Shown here: positions 27,104-36,309 of the stretch, one piece after another | How positions within the stretch are numbered: position 1 is the stretch's first letter | Layout: every line of letters starts with the position of its first letter | Source: Dechloromonas denitrificans | GTDB taxonomy: Bacteria; Pseudomonadota; Gammaproteobacteria; Burkholderiales; Rhodocyclaceae | Direction of reading: 5' to 3' | DNA length: 64,000 nucleotides | Assembly: GCF_020510665.1 (NCBI RefSeq) | Contig: NZ_CP075187.1 | Coordinates: 310,001-374,000, forward strand | Made by a program: the position numbers and the translations under genes | Notes under the pieces: model-generated | Told to the model about the DNA's origin: nothing | The model's database searches: none | What the model saw: only the letters and a program-made list of their open reading frames with translations

Positions 27104-27853
27104 TCAGATCTGATAGCAGTAAAGCGGTCGCGGAGGCTGGCAGTCGACCTCGATGATGCGGTTGGGCGTTGCTCCTGGCACCGGAAAGCTGTTGCTGACG
27201 AACAGGCTGCCCGGCTGCATTTCGGCTTGTACCTTGGCCCATAGATCGGGCATCGGGGTGGGCGAGAGAAAGGCGTAAACCACATCGTATTCAGCCAGAT
27301 TTGCTTGCCAGAGATCTTCCCAGCGCCAGTGGATATTGTGGCGGCCGAGACTGAGAATGCGGCCCAGCAGCCAGGTCAGCGGCGCATTTTCGTAGCCGGT
27401 GAAGTGGCCGTCCGGCAACAGGTCGGCCAGCGGGACGGTGGTGCTGCCGACACCGGCACCCAGATCGAGAAAATGGGGGGCTTCGCGTTCGGCCAGCAAT
27501 TCAGCGAGGGCGACAACGGTTTGCTTGTTCGAGAGGTAGAGCGGCACCTGGCCGCTGAGTGCGCCGCGGTAAACCAGCAGCAGGAGCACGAAAGCCAGCA
27601 GGAACCAGCCCGGATCGATCGCAAAGCTGTGTGTCAGCCAGATCAGTGGCATGAAGGCTGCGTGGATGACGCGCCACCACCACGGCTGGCGGGAAAGCGT
27701 GGCGAAAACCAGCGCCACGCTGCCAATCGCCAGGCAGGTTTGCAGCCAGGGCATGGCTTCGGCTTTCCAGCCGAAGTACGGCCAGGCGATCGAGAGAACG
27801 AGAATGACAGCCGCCCCTTGCAGGGCGAACTGTCGCATCGGTGTTTTTGACAT
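27104..27853 (-). CDS. Membrane-anchored class I SAM-dependent methyltransferase
   Basis: In this 249-residue protein the first 100 residues hold three to four hydrophobic helices (LQGAAVILVLSIAWPYFGW; LAIGSVALVFATL; FLLAFVLLLLVY). A Rossmann-fold domain follows, with SAM motif I FLDLGAGVGS at 128-137 and an acidic residue in GYENAP. The substrate is unknown. It lies 6 bases from the kinase gene downstream and 9 bases after the indolepyruvate oxidoreductase stop, so the three may be cotranscribed. Membrane anchoring hints at a lipid, quinone or membrane-protein substrate, by inference only. Confidence 0.75.
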   Translation of the reverse strand: MSKTPMRQFALQGAAVILVLSIAWPYFGWKAEAMPWLQTCLAIGSVALVFATLSRQPWWWRVIHAAFMPLIWLTHSFAIDPGWFLLAFVLLLLVYRGALSGQVPLYLSNKQTVVALAELLAEREAPHFLDLGAGVGSTTVPLADLLPDGHFTGYENAPLTWLLGRILSLGRHNIHWRWEDLWQANLAEYDVVYAFLSPTPMPDLWAKVQAEMQPGSLFVSNSFPVPGATPNRIIEVDCQPPRPLYCYQI

Positions 27854-27862
27854 CCGCCGATT

Positions 27863-30800
27863 TTATGCCATTAGCTCACTTCTGATGCTTTCTCGTTGTT
27901 TTTTAGTCTGCTCGGCCGCCTGGTGACGCACGTAGCCGAAGCCGCGGACGGCCGCTGGCCAGTCAGCCAGCTGGCGGGCCAGCGTATTAGCTTTGCCGTG
28001 ATGGCTGATGATCAGATCGAGGTCGGCCTCATAGTCCCTGAGCAGTTCGCGGTCGACGGCCCTGTCCGGGCTGAAACGGAATGGATCGAGCCAGGTGTTG
28101 CGCCATGTCCGTGCCTTGGCCAGCCATTTCAGCAGAACTATCCAGCGTGGGCCGAAACTGCGTTTGGCGGGGCGGCCATCCAGTCCACGTTGCTGAAAAA
28201 TGGGCGGTGAAAAATGGAAGTTGAGACGGAGTTCGCCATCGAATTTTTCACTCAGCCGCTCAATGAAGTCGCTCTCGGTGTACAAGCGGGCCACCTCGTA
28301 CTCATCCTTCGGCGCCAGGAGCCGGGCATATTGGACGGCGATGCTGCGGCTCAGTGTATCGTCGCCCAGAGCACGAATACGGCCGATGCGCTGGCGGTAG
28401 GTTTCGGCCAGCTTCTCATCCTGATAGGCCGCGAGGTGGGCGCTGCGGCTTGCAATCAGTTCATCCAGCGTTTGCGGTTGGCTGGTATGGCCCGTTTCAG
28501 TGTTTTTCTGGGCGTCGACCGCGCGCCTGAGCTGTTCGCCGTGCACGGCGCTGCGCCTGCCCCAGAGGAAAGCCTGGCGATTGGCCTCGACGGCGGTGCC
28601 GTTCAGTTCAATGGCCTTGTCCAGCGCATCGGCTGAAACCGGCACCAGACCCTGTTGCCAGGCATGGCCGAGGAGCAGCATGTTGGCGTAGAGCGCATCG
28701 CCCATCAGGACGGTGGCCAGGTGCTGCGCGTCGATGAAGGTGACGGCACTTTCACCCAGCGTGTCGCGCAGTTGTTGCTCAAGGCCGTTTTGCGGGAATT
28801 GCCAGTCACGATTGCGGGTGAATTCGGCGGTCGGCGTTGCCGTGCAACTGACGACGGCACGGGTTCGTCCATCCAGCATTTTCGATCGTGCTTCATTGCT
28901 GGCGCTGACCACCAGGTCGCCGCCGATCAGGGCATGTGCTTCACCGGTTGCAATGCGGGCAGCGTGAATGTCCTCTGGCCGGTCAGCAATGCGCAGATGC
29001 GAAAAAACGGCGCCGTATTTTTGCGCCAGACCGGTCATGTCGAGCGTCGAGACGCCTTTGCCGTCGAGGTGGGCGGCCATGCCGAGCAGGGCACCTAGCG
29101 TGGTGACGCCCATGCCGCCGACCCCGTTGAGCAGCAGATTGTAGGGGCGATGCGTGGCCGGTAGCGTCGGTTCGGGCAAAACCGGCCAGTTGTCGCGGTC
29201 GACCGCGAGTTTCGTGCCTTTTTTGAGTTGCCCTCCCTCGATGCTGACAAAACTTGGGCAAAAACCCTTGAGGCAGGAAAAATCCTGGTTGCAGGATGAC
29301 TGATCGATCTGGCGCTTGGTGCCGAAAGCCGTTTCGACCGGCACGATGGAAAGGCAGTTGGATTGCACCGAACAATCGCCACAGCCTTCGCAGACAGCCT
29401 CGTTGATCACCAGGCGCTGCTGGATCGCCGGCATTTTGCCGCGCTTGCGGCGGCGGCGGGCTTCCGTCGCGCAGACCTGGTCGTAAATCAGTACCGAGAC
29501 GCCGGGCCAGGTGCGCAGTTCGCGCTGCACGGCGTCGAGTTCATCGCGATGGCGGACCGGTACGTTGGGGGCGAGATCGGTAATCTCGGCGTATTTCTCC
29601 GGCTCGGCGGCGACGATGACCATCTTGCCGACACCTTCGGCTTCCAGCTGGCGGGTGATGCGGGCGACGCTCAAAATGCCGTCTACCGGCTGGCCGCCGG
29701 TCATCGCGACGGCGTCGTTGTAGAGGATCTTGTAGGTGATCGGCACTTTCGCCGCGATGGATTGGCGGATGGCGAGCAGGCCGCTGTGGAAGTAAGTGCC
29801 GTCGCCGAGGTTGGCGAAGATGTGCTTTTCCTCGGTGAATGGCGCCTGGCCGACCCAGGGCACGCCTTCGCCGCCCATGTGGGTGAAAGTCGAGGTCGAG
29901 CGGTCCATCCAGGTCACCATGTAATGGCAGCCGATGCCGGCGACGGCGCGCGAGCCTTCCGGGACTTTGGTGGACGTGTTGTGCGGGCAGCCGGAGCAGA
30001 AATGAGGTTTGCGCTCGGCCAGCACGATGGGCATCTTTGCCGCCTGTTGCTTGGCTTCCAGCATCTTCAGCCGTGCCGCGATGGCCGGCGAGGTGAAGAA
30101 ACGTCCGATGCGTTGGGCGATGACGCGTGCGATGCTCGCCACCGGCAGTTCGCCAGCGGCCGGCAACAGCCAGTCGCTGTGCGCCAGGTAGCCGGCATCA
30201 CCCGCGGTCCACTCGCCTTTTTCGTCGAATTTGCCGACGATGCGCGGGCGCACGTCATCGCGCCAGTTATACAGTTCTTCCTTCAACTGGTATTCGAGTA
30301 GCTGGCGCTTCTCCTCGACGACCAGGATTTCCTCCAGCCCTTCGGCGAAGTGGCGCACGCCTTCCGGTTCGAGCGGCCAGACCATGCCGACCTTGTACAG
30401 GCGAATGCCGATCTGCGCGGCCAGCGTCGCGTCGATGCCGAGCTCGTCCAACGCTTGGCGCACGTCGAGATAGCTTTTCCCCGCCGTCAGGATGCCGAGC
30501 CTGGGTGCCGGCGAATCGATGATCACACGGTCGAGCCGGTTGGCTCGGCAATAAGCCAGCGCGGCGTAGAGCTTGTGGTTGAGCAGGCGCGCTTCCTGGA
30601 CCAGCGGCGGGTCCGGCCAGCGGATGTTGAGGCCGTCGGGCGGCAAGGTGAAATCGCTCGGCATCCTGATGTCGACCGCGGCATGGTCGATATTCACCGA
30701 GGCCGAAGTCTCGACCGTGTCGGCCAGCGCCTTGAAGGCGACCCAGCAGCCGGAATAGCGGCTCATCGCCCAGCCGTGCAGGCCGAAGTCGAGATATTCC

Positions 30801-31357
30801 TGGACGTTGGCCGGGTAGAGCACCGGCATCATCACCGCCTTGAAGACGTGCTCGGTCTGGTGCGGCAGGGTGGAAGACTTGGCGGCATGGTCGTCGCCGG
30901 CGATGACCAGTACGCCGCCGTGTTGGGCTGTGCCGGCGGCGTTGGCGTGACGGAAGACGTCGCCGCAGCGGTCCACGCCCGGCCCCTTGCCGTACCACAG
31001 GCCGAACACGCCGTCGTATCTTGCACCGGGGAAGAGGCCGACCTGCTGGCTGCCCCAGACGGCGGTGGCGGCCATGTCTTCGTTGATGCCGGGTTGGAAG
31101 CTGATGTGGTGGCTGGCGAGATGTTCCTTCGCTTTCCACAGGCCGAGATCGAGATTGCCGAGCGGGCTGCCGCGGTAGCCTGAGATGAAGCCGGCGGTGT
31201 TCAGGCCGGCAGCAAGGTCGCGTTCGCGTTGCAGCATCGGCAGGCGGATCAGTGCCTGGGTGCCGGTCAGGAAAATGCGGCCAGTCGTGCGGGTGTATTT
31301 GTCGTCCAGAACAATGGACGGCTCGGCGTGTGACGCCGGTCGAGCGGATGCGCTCAT
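27863..31357 (-). CDS. Fused indolepyruvate ferredoxin oxidoreductase
   Basis: This 1164-residue protein joins the alpha and beta parts of IorAB. The N-terminal thiamine-diphosphate half has GYRGSPLGNLD and GINEDMAATAVWGSQQ, and the TPP site is near residue 520 (NLGDGTYFHSG). A ferredoxin-like cysteine cluster follows (CEGCGDCSVQSNC; CNQDFSCLKGFC), then the gamma domain (LLNGVGGMGVTTLGALLGMA). Such enzymes oxidatively decarboxylate aryl pyruvates from Trp, Phe and Tyr to aryl-acetyl-CoA, reducing ferredoxin. Fused forms are common in aerobic proteobacteria, where the physiological acceptor is less certain. The gene carries one perfect GCGGTCGACCGC. Confidence 0.93.
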   Translation of the reverse strand: MSASARPASHAEPSIVLDDKYTRTTGRIFLTGTQALIRLPMLQRERDLAAGLNTAGFISGYRGSPLGNLDLGLWKAKEHLASHHISFQPGINEDMAATAVWGSQQVGLFPGARYDGVFGLWYGKGPGVDRCGDVFRHANAAGTAQHGGVLVIAGDDHAAKSSTLPHQTEHVFKAVMMPVLYPANVQEYLDFGLHGWAMSRYSGCWVAFKALADTVETSASVNIDHAAVDIRMPSDFTLPPDGLNIRWPDPPLVQEARLLNHKLYAALAYCRANRLDRVIIDSPAPRLGILTAGKSYLDVRQALDELGIDATLAAQIGIRLYKVGMVWPLEPEGVRHFAEGLEEILVVEEKRQLLEYQLKEELYNWRDDVRPRIVGKFDEKGEWTAGDAGYLAHSDWLLPAAGELPVASIARVIAQRIGRFFTSPAIAARLKMLEAKQQAAKMPIVLAERKPHFCSGCPHNTSTKVPEGSRAVAGIGCHYMVTWMDRSTSTFTHMGGEGVPWVGQAPFTEEKHIFANLGDGTYFHSGLLAIRQSIAAKVPITYKILYNDAVAMTGGQPVDGILSVARITRQLEAEGVGKMVIVAAEPEKYAEITDLAPNVPVRHRDELDAVQRELRTWPGVSVLIYDQVCATEARRRRKRGKMPAIQQRLVINEAVCEGCGDCSVQSNCLSIVPVETAFGTKRQIDQSSCNQDFSCLKGFCPSFVSIEGGQLKKGTKLAVDRDNWPVLPEPTLPATHRPYNLLLNGVGGMGVTTLGALLGMAAHLDGKGVSTLDMTGLAQKYGAVFSHLRIADRPEDIHAARIATGEAHALIGGDLVVSASNEARSKMLDGRTRAVVSCTATPTAEFTRNRDWQFPQNGLEQQLRDTLGESAVTFIDAQHLATVLMGDALYANMLLLGHAWQQGLVPVSADALDKAIELNGTAVEANRQAFLWGRRSAVHGEQLRRAVDAQKNTETGHTSQPQTLDELIASRSAHLAAYQDEKLAETYRQRIGRIRALGDDTLSRSIAVQYARLLAPKDEYEVARLYTESDFIERLSEKFDGELRLNFHFSPPIFQQRGLDGRPAKRSFGPRWIVLLKWLAKARTWRNTWLDPFRFSPDRAVDRELLRDYEADLDLIISHHGKANTLARQLADWPAAVRGFGYVRHQAAEQTKKQRESIRSELMA

Positions 31358-31455
31358 TTTTGTCTCCTGTTATTGCGCTTTGTGGGCGCTGTTTGCCACG
31401 TCATCGCCGGGGGTGGTGGCGATGCGTGGATGGGAGATTGGAGTGTGCCGCGGCC

Positions 31456-33324
31456 TTATTGTTCCGGCAAGGAAAGTTTGAGGGTGAAGCGGAAGGTGCT
31501 GCCGACGCCAAGCTCGCTGTGCAGCGTCAGCCGGCCGCCCATCAGTTCGACCAGCTGGCTGGAGATGGTCAGGCCCAGACCTGTGCCGCCGTAGTGGCGG
31601 GTGGTTGAGCCATCTGCCTGCGAGAAAGCATGGAAAATCGCTTCCTGGCGATCTTGCGGGATGCCAATGCCGGTGTCGGTCACCGCGATGGTCAGGCCAA
31701 GTTGTTGTGGCGAAATGGTCGTGCAGGCGATGTCGACCGCGATACTCCCGCTCGGCGTGAATTTGATCGCATTGCCGATCAGGTTGAGCAGCACCTGACG
31801 GATGCGCAGCGGGTCGCCGATCAGCAGTGGCGGCAGCTCAGGCGGGAAATGGCAGGCGTGCTTGAGTCCTTTTTCCCGCATGCCCGGTTCCATCAGGCAC
31901 AGGATTTCGCTGATCAGCTCGCGCGGGGCGAAAAGCGTGTGGTCGATTTCCAGCTTGCCGGCTTCGATTTTTGAAACGTCGAGGACGTCGTTGAGAATGC
32001 CGAGCAGACTGAAGGCGGATTGATGGGCGATTTTCAAATGATCGCGCGTCTCGTCGTCGAGCGGGTTCATCTGGGCCAGTTCGATCATGCCGATGATGCC
32101 GTTCATCGGCGTACGGATTTCATGGCTCATGTTGGCCAGGAATTCGCTCTTTGCCCGGCTGGCAGCTTCGGCTTCATCCTTGGCTTGCGCCAGGTTTTCC
32201 ATGATTTTCGAGCGTTGCTGTTCGCTCACCGCAAGTGCCGTTTCGGCCTGGTTGCGGGCATCGAGAAATTCGTTGAAGGCAGCGGCGACCGTGCGGATTT
32301 CGCTGCTGCCCTGTTCGGAAACCGGTTCGGCCGGCTGCTGGGGTTGCATCGCCGCGGCGCGTTGGCGCATGGTGCCTGCCAGCGCACTGAGCGGCTCGAC
32401 GAGGCGCCGGGAAATGAACCAGAGCAGTGGCGTGACGAGGATCATCAACAGCACGGTGAGCAGCGCCATGTTTTCCTGGACGCGGGCAACGGGGCGGAAA
32501 GCCTCTTCGCTGGGGATGACCGAGGCGAGCAGCCAACCGGTACTGTCGAGCCGTTTGAAGGTGAACAAACCGCGTAAGCCGCGGCTATTGGTTCCTTCCA
32601 GCGTCCCTTCGAAGCCCTGCAGGGCCCGCTCCAGCGCCGGGCTGTCTTTGGCCGGCGGTGTCTTTTGCATGATCCGCGTGCGGTCCGGATGCGAAATGAC
32701 CAGGCGTTCCTGCGAGACCATGTAGAAATAGCCGTTTTCGCCAATTTGCCGGGTGCCGAGCGAACCGATCAAATTGGGTTTGTAGAGATTGAGCACGCCA
32801 CCGGTAATGGCCACCAGTTCGCCTTTCGGGTTGAGGACAGGCGCAGCCAGCACGACGATGGGCTGGTGTGTCGCCTTGCCGAGAATGGGCTGAGAAATAA
32901 CTGGCTTCAGCGTTTTGCGCACGCCCTGTATGTAGTCCCGGGCGGCCATGTCGAGGCCGCGTCGTCCGGCCTTGAACGGCCAGTCGGCGAGCAGGATGCC
33001 TTGTGCGTCGAAGATGTAGAGATCGTCGAACAGCGTCAGCAGGGCCGTTTCGCCCTTGAGGTGTTCTTCGAGTGCCTTGATGTCGGCCAGCCTGTTTTGC
33101 GGGATCGAGCCGGCGGCGTGACTGAGGGCGTTGAGCCGCTCGTCCATCTTGTCGTCAAGGTGCCCGGCCAGTTCGGTGAGCAGCGTGAACTGCTCGCTTT
33201 CGATGCGGGCCGAGAGTTCGCTGCGCAGCATGTAGAACTGGCTGATCGACTGGACGAGCAAGAGCAGCAGCGCCATCGAAATGGCGCTGAGGGTCAGTTT
33301 GAATTTAAGGCTGAGCGAGGGCAT
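31456..33324 (-). CDS. Sensor histidine kinase (dCache-HAMP-HisKA-HATPase)
   Basis: The protein has 622 residues. A first membrane helix near 9-28 and a second near 275-295 enclose a periplasmic double Cache sensor ([36 protein letters not shown]). A HAMP-like linker follows ([17 protein letters not shown]). The kinase core has H-box [12 protein letters not shown]-box [14 protein letters not shown]1 DTGIGIPQ and G2 GGTGLGLTI. It ends without a receiver, and no response regulator is adjacent, so its partner must be elsewhere. I start at ATG 33324; a TTG one codon earlier is possible. Confidence 0.92.
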   Translation of the reverse strand: MPSLSLKFKLTLSAISMALLLLLVQSISQFYMLRSELSARIESEQFTLLTELAGHLDDKMDERLNALSHAAGSIPQNRLADIKALEEHLKGETALLTLFDDLYIFDAQGILLADWPFKAGRRGLDMAARDYIQGVRKTLKPVISQPILGKATHQPIVVLAAPVLNPKGELVAITGGVLNLYKPNLIGSLGTRQIGENGYFYMVSQERLVISHPDRTRIMQKTPPAKDSPALERALQGFEGTLEGTNSRGLRGLFTFKRLDSTGWLLASVIPSEEAFRPVARVQENMALLTVLLMILVTPLLWFISRRLVEPLSALAGTMRQRAAAMQPQQPAEPVSEQGSSEIRTVAAAFNEFLDARNQAETALAVSEQQRSKIMENLAQAKDEAEAASRAKSEFLANMSHEIRTPMNGIIGMIELAQMNPLDDETRDHLKIAHQSAFSLLGILNDVLDVSKIEAGKLEIDHTLFAPRELISEILCLMEPGMREKGLKHACHFPPELPPLLIGDPLRIRQVLLNLIGNAIKFTPSGSIAVDIACTTISPQQLGLTIAVTDTGIGIPQDRQEAIFHAFSQADGSTTRHYGGTGLGLTISSQLVELMGGRLTLHSELGVGSTFRFTLKLSLPEQ

Positions 33325-33354
33325 CAATAAACGTTGGGCGAAATTCGCTTAATT

Positions 33355-34773
33355 CTATGCCGATGCAGCACACCCGGCCTTGGCGGCGGGCAGAATTTTT
33401 CCCGGATTGAGCAGGTTGTGCGGGTCGAGGGCCATTTTCAGGGCGCGCATCGTGTCGACCGCGACATCGCCGTGTTCCTGAGCCAGGTATTTCCGTTTGC
33501 CGAGGCCGATGCCGTGTTCCCCGGTACAGGTGCCTTCCATGGCGATGGCTCGTTCGACAACACGCGAGCTGATCCAGGCGGCTTCGTCCATTTCTGCCTG
33601 ATTTTCGGGGTCGACCAGGACAACGAGATGGAAGTTGCCATCGCCAACGTGGCCGAACAGCGCGATCGGGATGCTGACTTGCGCGATGTCCGCGTTGGTT
33701 GCGGCAATGCATTCGGCCAGGCGTGAAATCGGGACGCAGACATCGGTCGGGAAGCAGCGGCAGCCGGGTTTGAGTTGCAGGCAGGCGAAATAGGCATCGT
33801 GCCGGGCTTGCCAGAGGCGGGTACGGTCTTCCGGCCGGGTCGCCCATTCGAAATCGGTGCCGCCCAGTTCGCCGGCGATGGCCTGGACCGTTTCAGCCTG
33901 CTCGGCCGCCGAAGCGGGGCTGCCGTGGAATTCGAAAAAGAGGGTCGGCGCTTCCGCCAGCGAGGTCTTGCTGAACTGGTTGATGGCCGACAGCGACAAG
34001 GGATCGAGCAATTCGATACGCGCCACCGGCACGCCCAACTGGATGGTCTGGATGACGGTCTGGACCGCCGAATCAATGTCCGGGAAGGTGCAGACAGCCG
34101 CAGTGATCGCTTCCGGGATCGGGTAAAGCTTGACGGTCAGTTCGGTCATGATGCCGAGCGTCCCTTCCGAGCCGACCAGCAGTCGGGTCAGGTCGTAGCC
34201 GGCCGAGGATTTGCGGGCCCGGCCACCGGTTTTCATGATCCGGCCATCGGCCAGCACGGTGGTCGTGGCCATCACGTTGTCGCGCATCGTCCCGTAGCGC
34301 ACGGCATTGGTCCCCGAGGCGCGGGTCGCGGCCATGCCGCCGAGCGTCGCGTCGGCACCGGGGTCGATCGGGAAGAAGAGTCCGGTGCCTTTCAGCGCAT
34401 TGTTCAATTGCATGCGGGTGACCCCGGCTTGCACGGTGGCATCGCCGTCTTCGGCATGGATGTCGATAATCCGGTTCATTCCGGAGAGATCGAGCGAAAT
34501 GCCGCCGTGCGGTGCCAGTACATGGCCTTCAACCGAGCTGCCGACGCCGTAGGGAATGATGGCAACGCCGTGTTCGGCGCAGAGTTTCACGGTCAACGCC
34601 ACTTCTTCGCTGTTTTCGGCCATGACGACGCCTTGCGGCAGCATGGGTTGATGCACCGATTCATCGCGGCCGTGTTGCAGCCGGGTTGATTCGCCCTGGG
34701 AAAAACGGGGGCCGAATTGCCCGCTCAGTGCTGCGGTCAACGTCTCTGGCAAGGGAAAAAGGTCGTTTTGCAT
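33355..34773 (-). CDS. FAD-linked 2-hydroxyacid (D-lactate or glycolate type) dehydrogenase
   Basis: The protein has 472 residues. The FAD-binding type 4 domain has IIPYGVGSSVEGHV and DLSGMNRI. GSEGTLGIMTELTVKLYP marks the family. The C-terminal cap has HVGDGNFHLVV and EHGIGLGKRKYL, with substrate-binding histidines. The class oxidises D-lactate, glycolate or D-2-hydroxyglutarate, passing electrons to cytochrome or quinone. No Fe-S partner (GlcF-like) gene is near, so a single-subunit D-lactate dehydrogenase is the best guess. It is divergent from the second Liv operon, with 113 bases between starts. Confidence 0.88.
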   Translation of the reverse strand: MQNDLFPLPETLTAALSGQFGPRFSQGESTRLQHGRDESVHQPMLPQGVVMAENSEEVALTVKLCAEHGVAIIPYGVGSSVEGHVLAPHGGISLDLSGMNRIIDIHAEDGDATVQAGVTRMQLNNALKGTGLFFPIDPGADATLGGMAATRASGTNAVRYGTMRDNVMATTTVLADGRIMKTGGRARKSSAGYDLTRLLVGSEGTLGIMTELTVKLYPIPEAITAAVCTFPDIDSAVQTVIQTIQLGVPVARIELLDPLSLSAINQFSKTSLAEAPTLFFEFHGSPASAAEQAETVQAIAGELGGTDFEWATRPEDRTRLWQARHDAYFACLQLKPGCRCFPTDVCVPISRLAECIAATNADIAQVSIPIALFGHVGDGNFHLVVLVDPENQAEMDEAAWISSRVVERAIAMEGTCTGEHGIGLGKRKYLAQEHGDVAVDTMRALKMALDPHNLLNPGKILPAAKAGCAASA

Positions 34774-34886
34774 TAAATACTCCTCGAATGGGCCGCACTA
34801 TAACGCAGGCTTATTGACGGATGCGTCATGCATCGGGAGAATCGCGGCACTTAGTTTCTACCCACCAGAGATCAGGAGAATCACCG

Positions 34887-36239
34887 ATGCAAGCCAAGAT
34901 TTCCGTAGTTGCTCTCTCCGTTGCCGCTGCTTTCGCCCTGTCCGCCTGCGGTCAGAAGGAAGAACCGAAACCCGCTGCAGCACCGGCCGCGCCAGCCGCC
35001 AAGCCGGAAATGGTCGTCAAGCTGGGCCATGTCGCACCAATGACCGGCCCGCAGGCGCATTTGGGTAAAGATAATGAAAACGGCGCCCGCCTGGCGATCG
35101 AGGAACTCAATGCCAAGGGCCTGGAAATCGGTGGTGCCAAGGTCAAGTTCGAATTGCTCGGCGAAGATGACCAGGCCGATCCAAAGCAGGGTTCCATCGT
35201 CGCCCAGAAGCTGGTCGATGCCAAGGTTCTCGGGGTGATAGGTCACCTCAATTCCGGGACCACCATCCCGGCTTCCAAGCTTTATTCCGACGCCGGCATT
35301 CCGCAGATTTCCGGTTCGGCAACCAACCCGAAATACACCCAGCAAGGTTTCAAGACGGCTTTCCGCGTGATGGCCAACGACGTCCAGCAGGGCAAGGTGC
35401 TGGGTGAGTTTGCCGTAACCCAGGGTGTCAAGACCGTGGCCATCGTCGATGACCGCACCGCCTACGGCCAGGGGCTGGCCGACGAGTTCAAAAAGGCCGC
35501 CGAAGCGGCCGGTCTGAAAGTCGTTGCCAATGAATACACCAACGACAAGGCCACCGATTTCAAGGCCATCCTGACCAAGATCAAATCTACCAAGGCCGAT
35601 CTGGTGTTTTATGGCGGCATGGACGCTCAGGGCGGCCCGATGGCCAAGCAGATGAAGGAACTCGGTATCAAGGCCAAGTTCCTTGGTGGCGATGGCGTCT
35701 GTACTCCGGAATTCATGAAGCTGGGCGGCGAAGCGACCGAAGGTCACTACTGCTCGCTGCCGGGCATGCCGCTTGAAAAACTGGCCAAGGGCCCGGAATT
35801 CAAGGACAAGTTCGTCAAGAAGTTCGGTACTGAAATCCAGCTGTACGCACCGTATGTCTATGATGCAGTGATGGTCATGGCCGATTCGATGAAGCGTGCC
35901 GACTCGGTCGAGCCGGCCAAGTACCTGGCTGAAATCGGCAAGACCAACTACGACGGTTTGACGGCTCAAATTGCGTTTGATGAATTCGGCGACCTCAAGG
36001 GTGGCGCGATTTCGATCTACCAGTACAAGGGCGGTAAACTGGAGTATGTTTCGACGCTCGGCGGCAGTGCCGTGGCTGCAGCCAAGGCTGAAGTCAAGGA
36101 AGCTGTGGCTGAAGTGAAGGATGCTGCCAAGGCGGTTGCCGGTGCAGCAACGGAAGTAGGTAAAGAGGCCGTCAAGGTAGGTGCGGACGCAGTCAAGAAC
36201 GCGGCCGAAGCCACCAAGGCGGCTGTCGAGAAGAAGTAA
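34887..36239 (+). CDS. livK: Leucine-family substrate-binding lipoprotein with Ala/Lys/Glu-rich tail
   Basis: The protein has 450 residues, starting at ATG 34887 behind AGGAG. Lipobox LSAC makes C21 the lipid anchor, followed by a Pro/Ala linker. The binding-protein core (about residues 40-390) matches the Leu/Ile/Val family (GHVAPMTGPQAHLGKDNENGA split by eye; GHLNSGTTIPASKLY; YVYDAVMVMADSM). The last 55 residues (396-450) are a run of Ala, Lys, Glu and Val with repeats such as AEVKEAV, AEVKDAA, TEVGKEAV, resembling an amphipathic LEA- or apolipoprotein-like helix. I know of no such tail in standard LivJ/LivK. Permeases and ATPases follow. Confidence 0.9.
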   Translation: MQAKISVVALSVAAAFALSACGQKEEPKPAAAPAAPAAKPEMVVKLGHVAPMTGPQAHLGKDNENGARLAIEELNAKGLEIGGAKVKFELLGEDDQADPKQGSIVAQKLVDAKVLGVIGHLNSGTTIPASKLYSDAGIPQISGSATNPKYTQQGFKTAFRVMANDVQQGKVLGEFAVTQGVKTVAIVDDRTAYGQGLADEFKKAAEAAGLKVVANEYTNDKATDFKAILTKIKSTKADLVFYGGMDAQGGPMAKQMKELGIKAKFLGGDGVCTPEFMKLGGEATEGHYCSLPGMPLEKLAKGPEFKDKFVKKFGTEIQLYAPYVYDAVMVMADSMKRADSVEPAKYLAEIGKTNYDGLTAQIAFDEFGDLKGGAISIYQYKGGKLEYVSTLGGSAVAAAKAEVKEAVAEVKDAAKAVAGAATEVGKEAVKVGADAVKNAAEATKAAVEKK

Positions 36240-36259
36240 GCAGTCATTTGACTGAGATA

Positions 36260-36283
36260 AAACGGCACCGAGAGGTGCCGTTT
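36260..36283 (+). terminator. Stem-loop after the second binding-protein gene
   Basis: A perfect ten-base-pair stem, AAACGGCACC (36260-36269) with GGTGCCGTTT (36274-36283), closes the tetraloop GAGA. The trailing U-run is short (TTTC). It lies between the binding-protein gene and livH, so it probably acts as a partial terminator or mRNA stabiliser favouring the binding protein. Confidence 0.75.
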
Positions 36284-36309
36284 CTACATGCTGAGGTTGT
36301 TTAGTCGTA

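Noticed and set aside
34815..34834. Two overlapping short inverted repeats (TGACG/CGTCA and GATGC/GCATC) before the second Liv operon
   Set aside because: The arms are only five bases, the two pairings compete, and no known operator matches. I cannot tell them from chance.
36241..36254. CAGTCA-TT-TGACTG just after the second binding-protein stop
   Set aside because: The two-base loop is too small for a stable hairpin, and the stronger stem 6 bases further explains the region.
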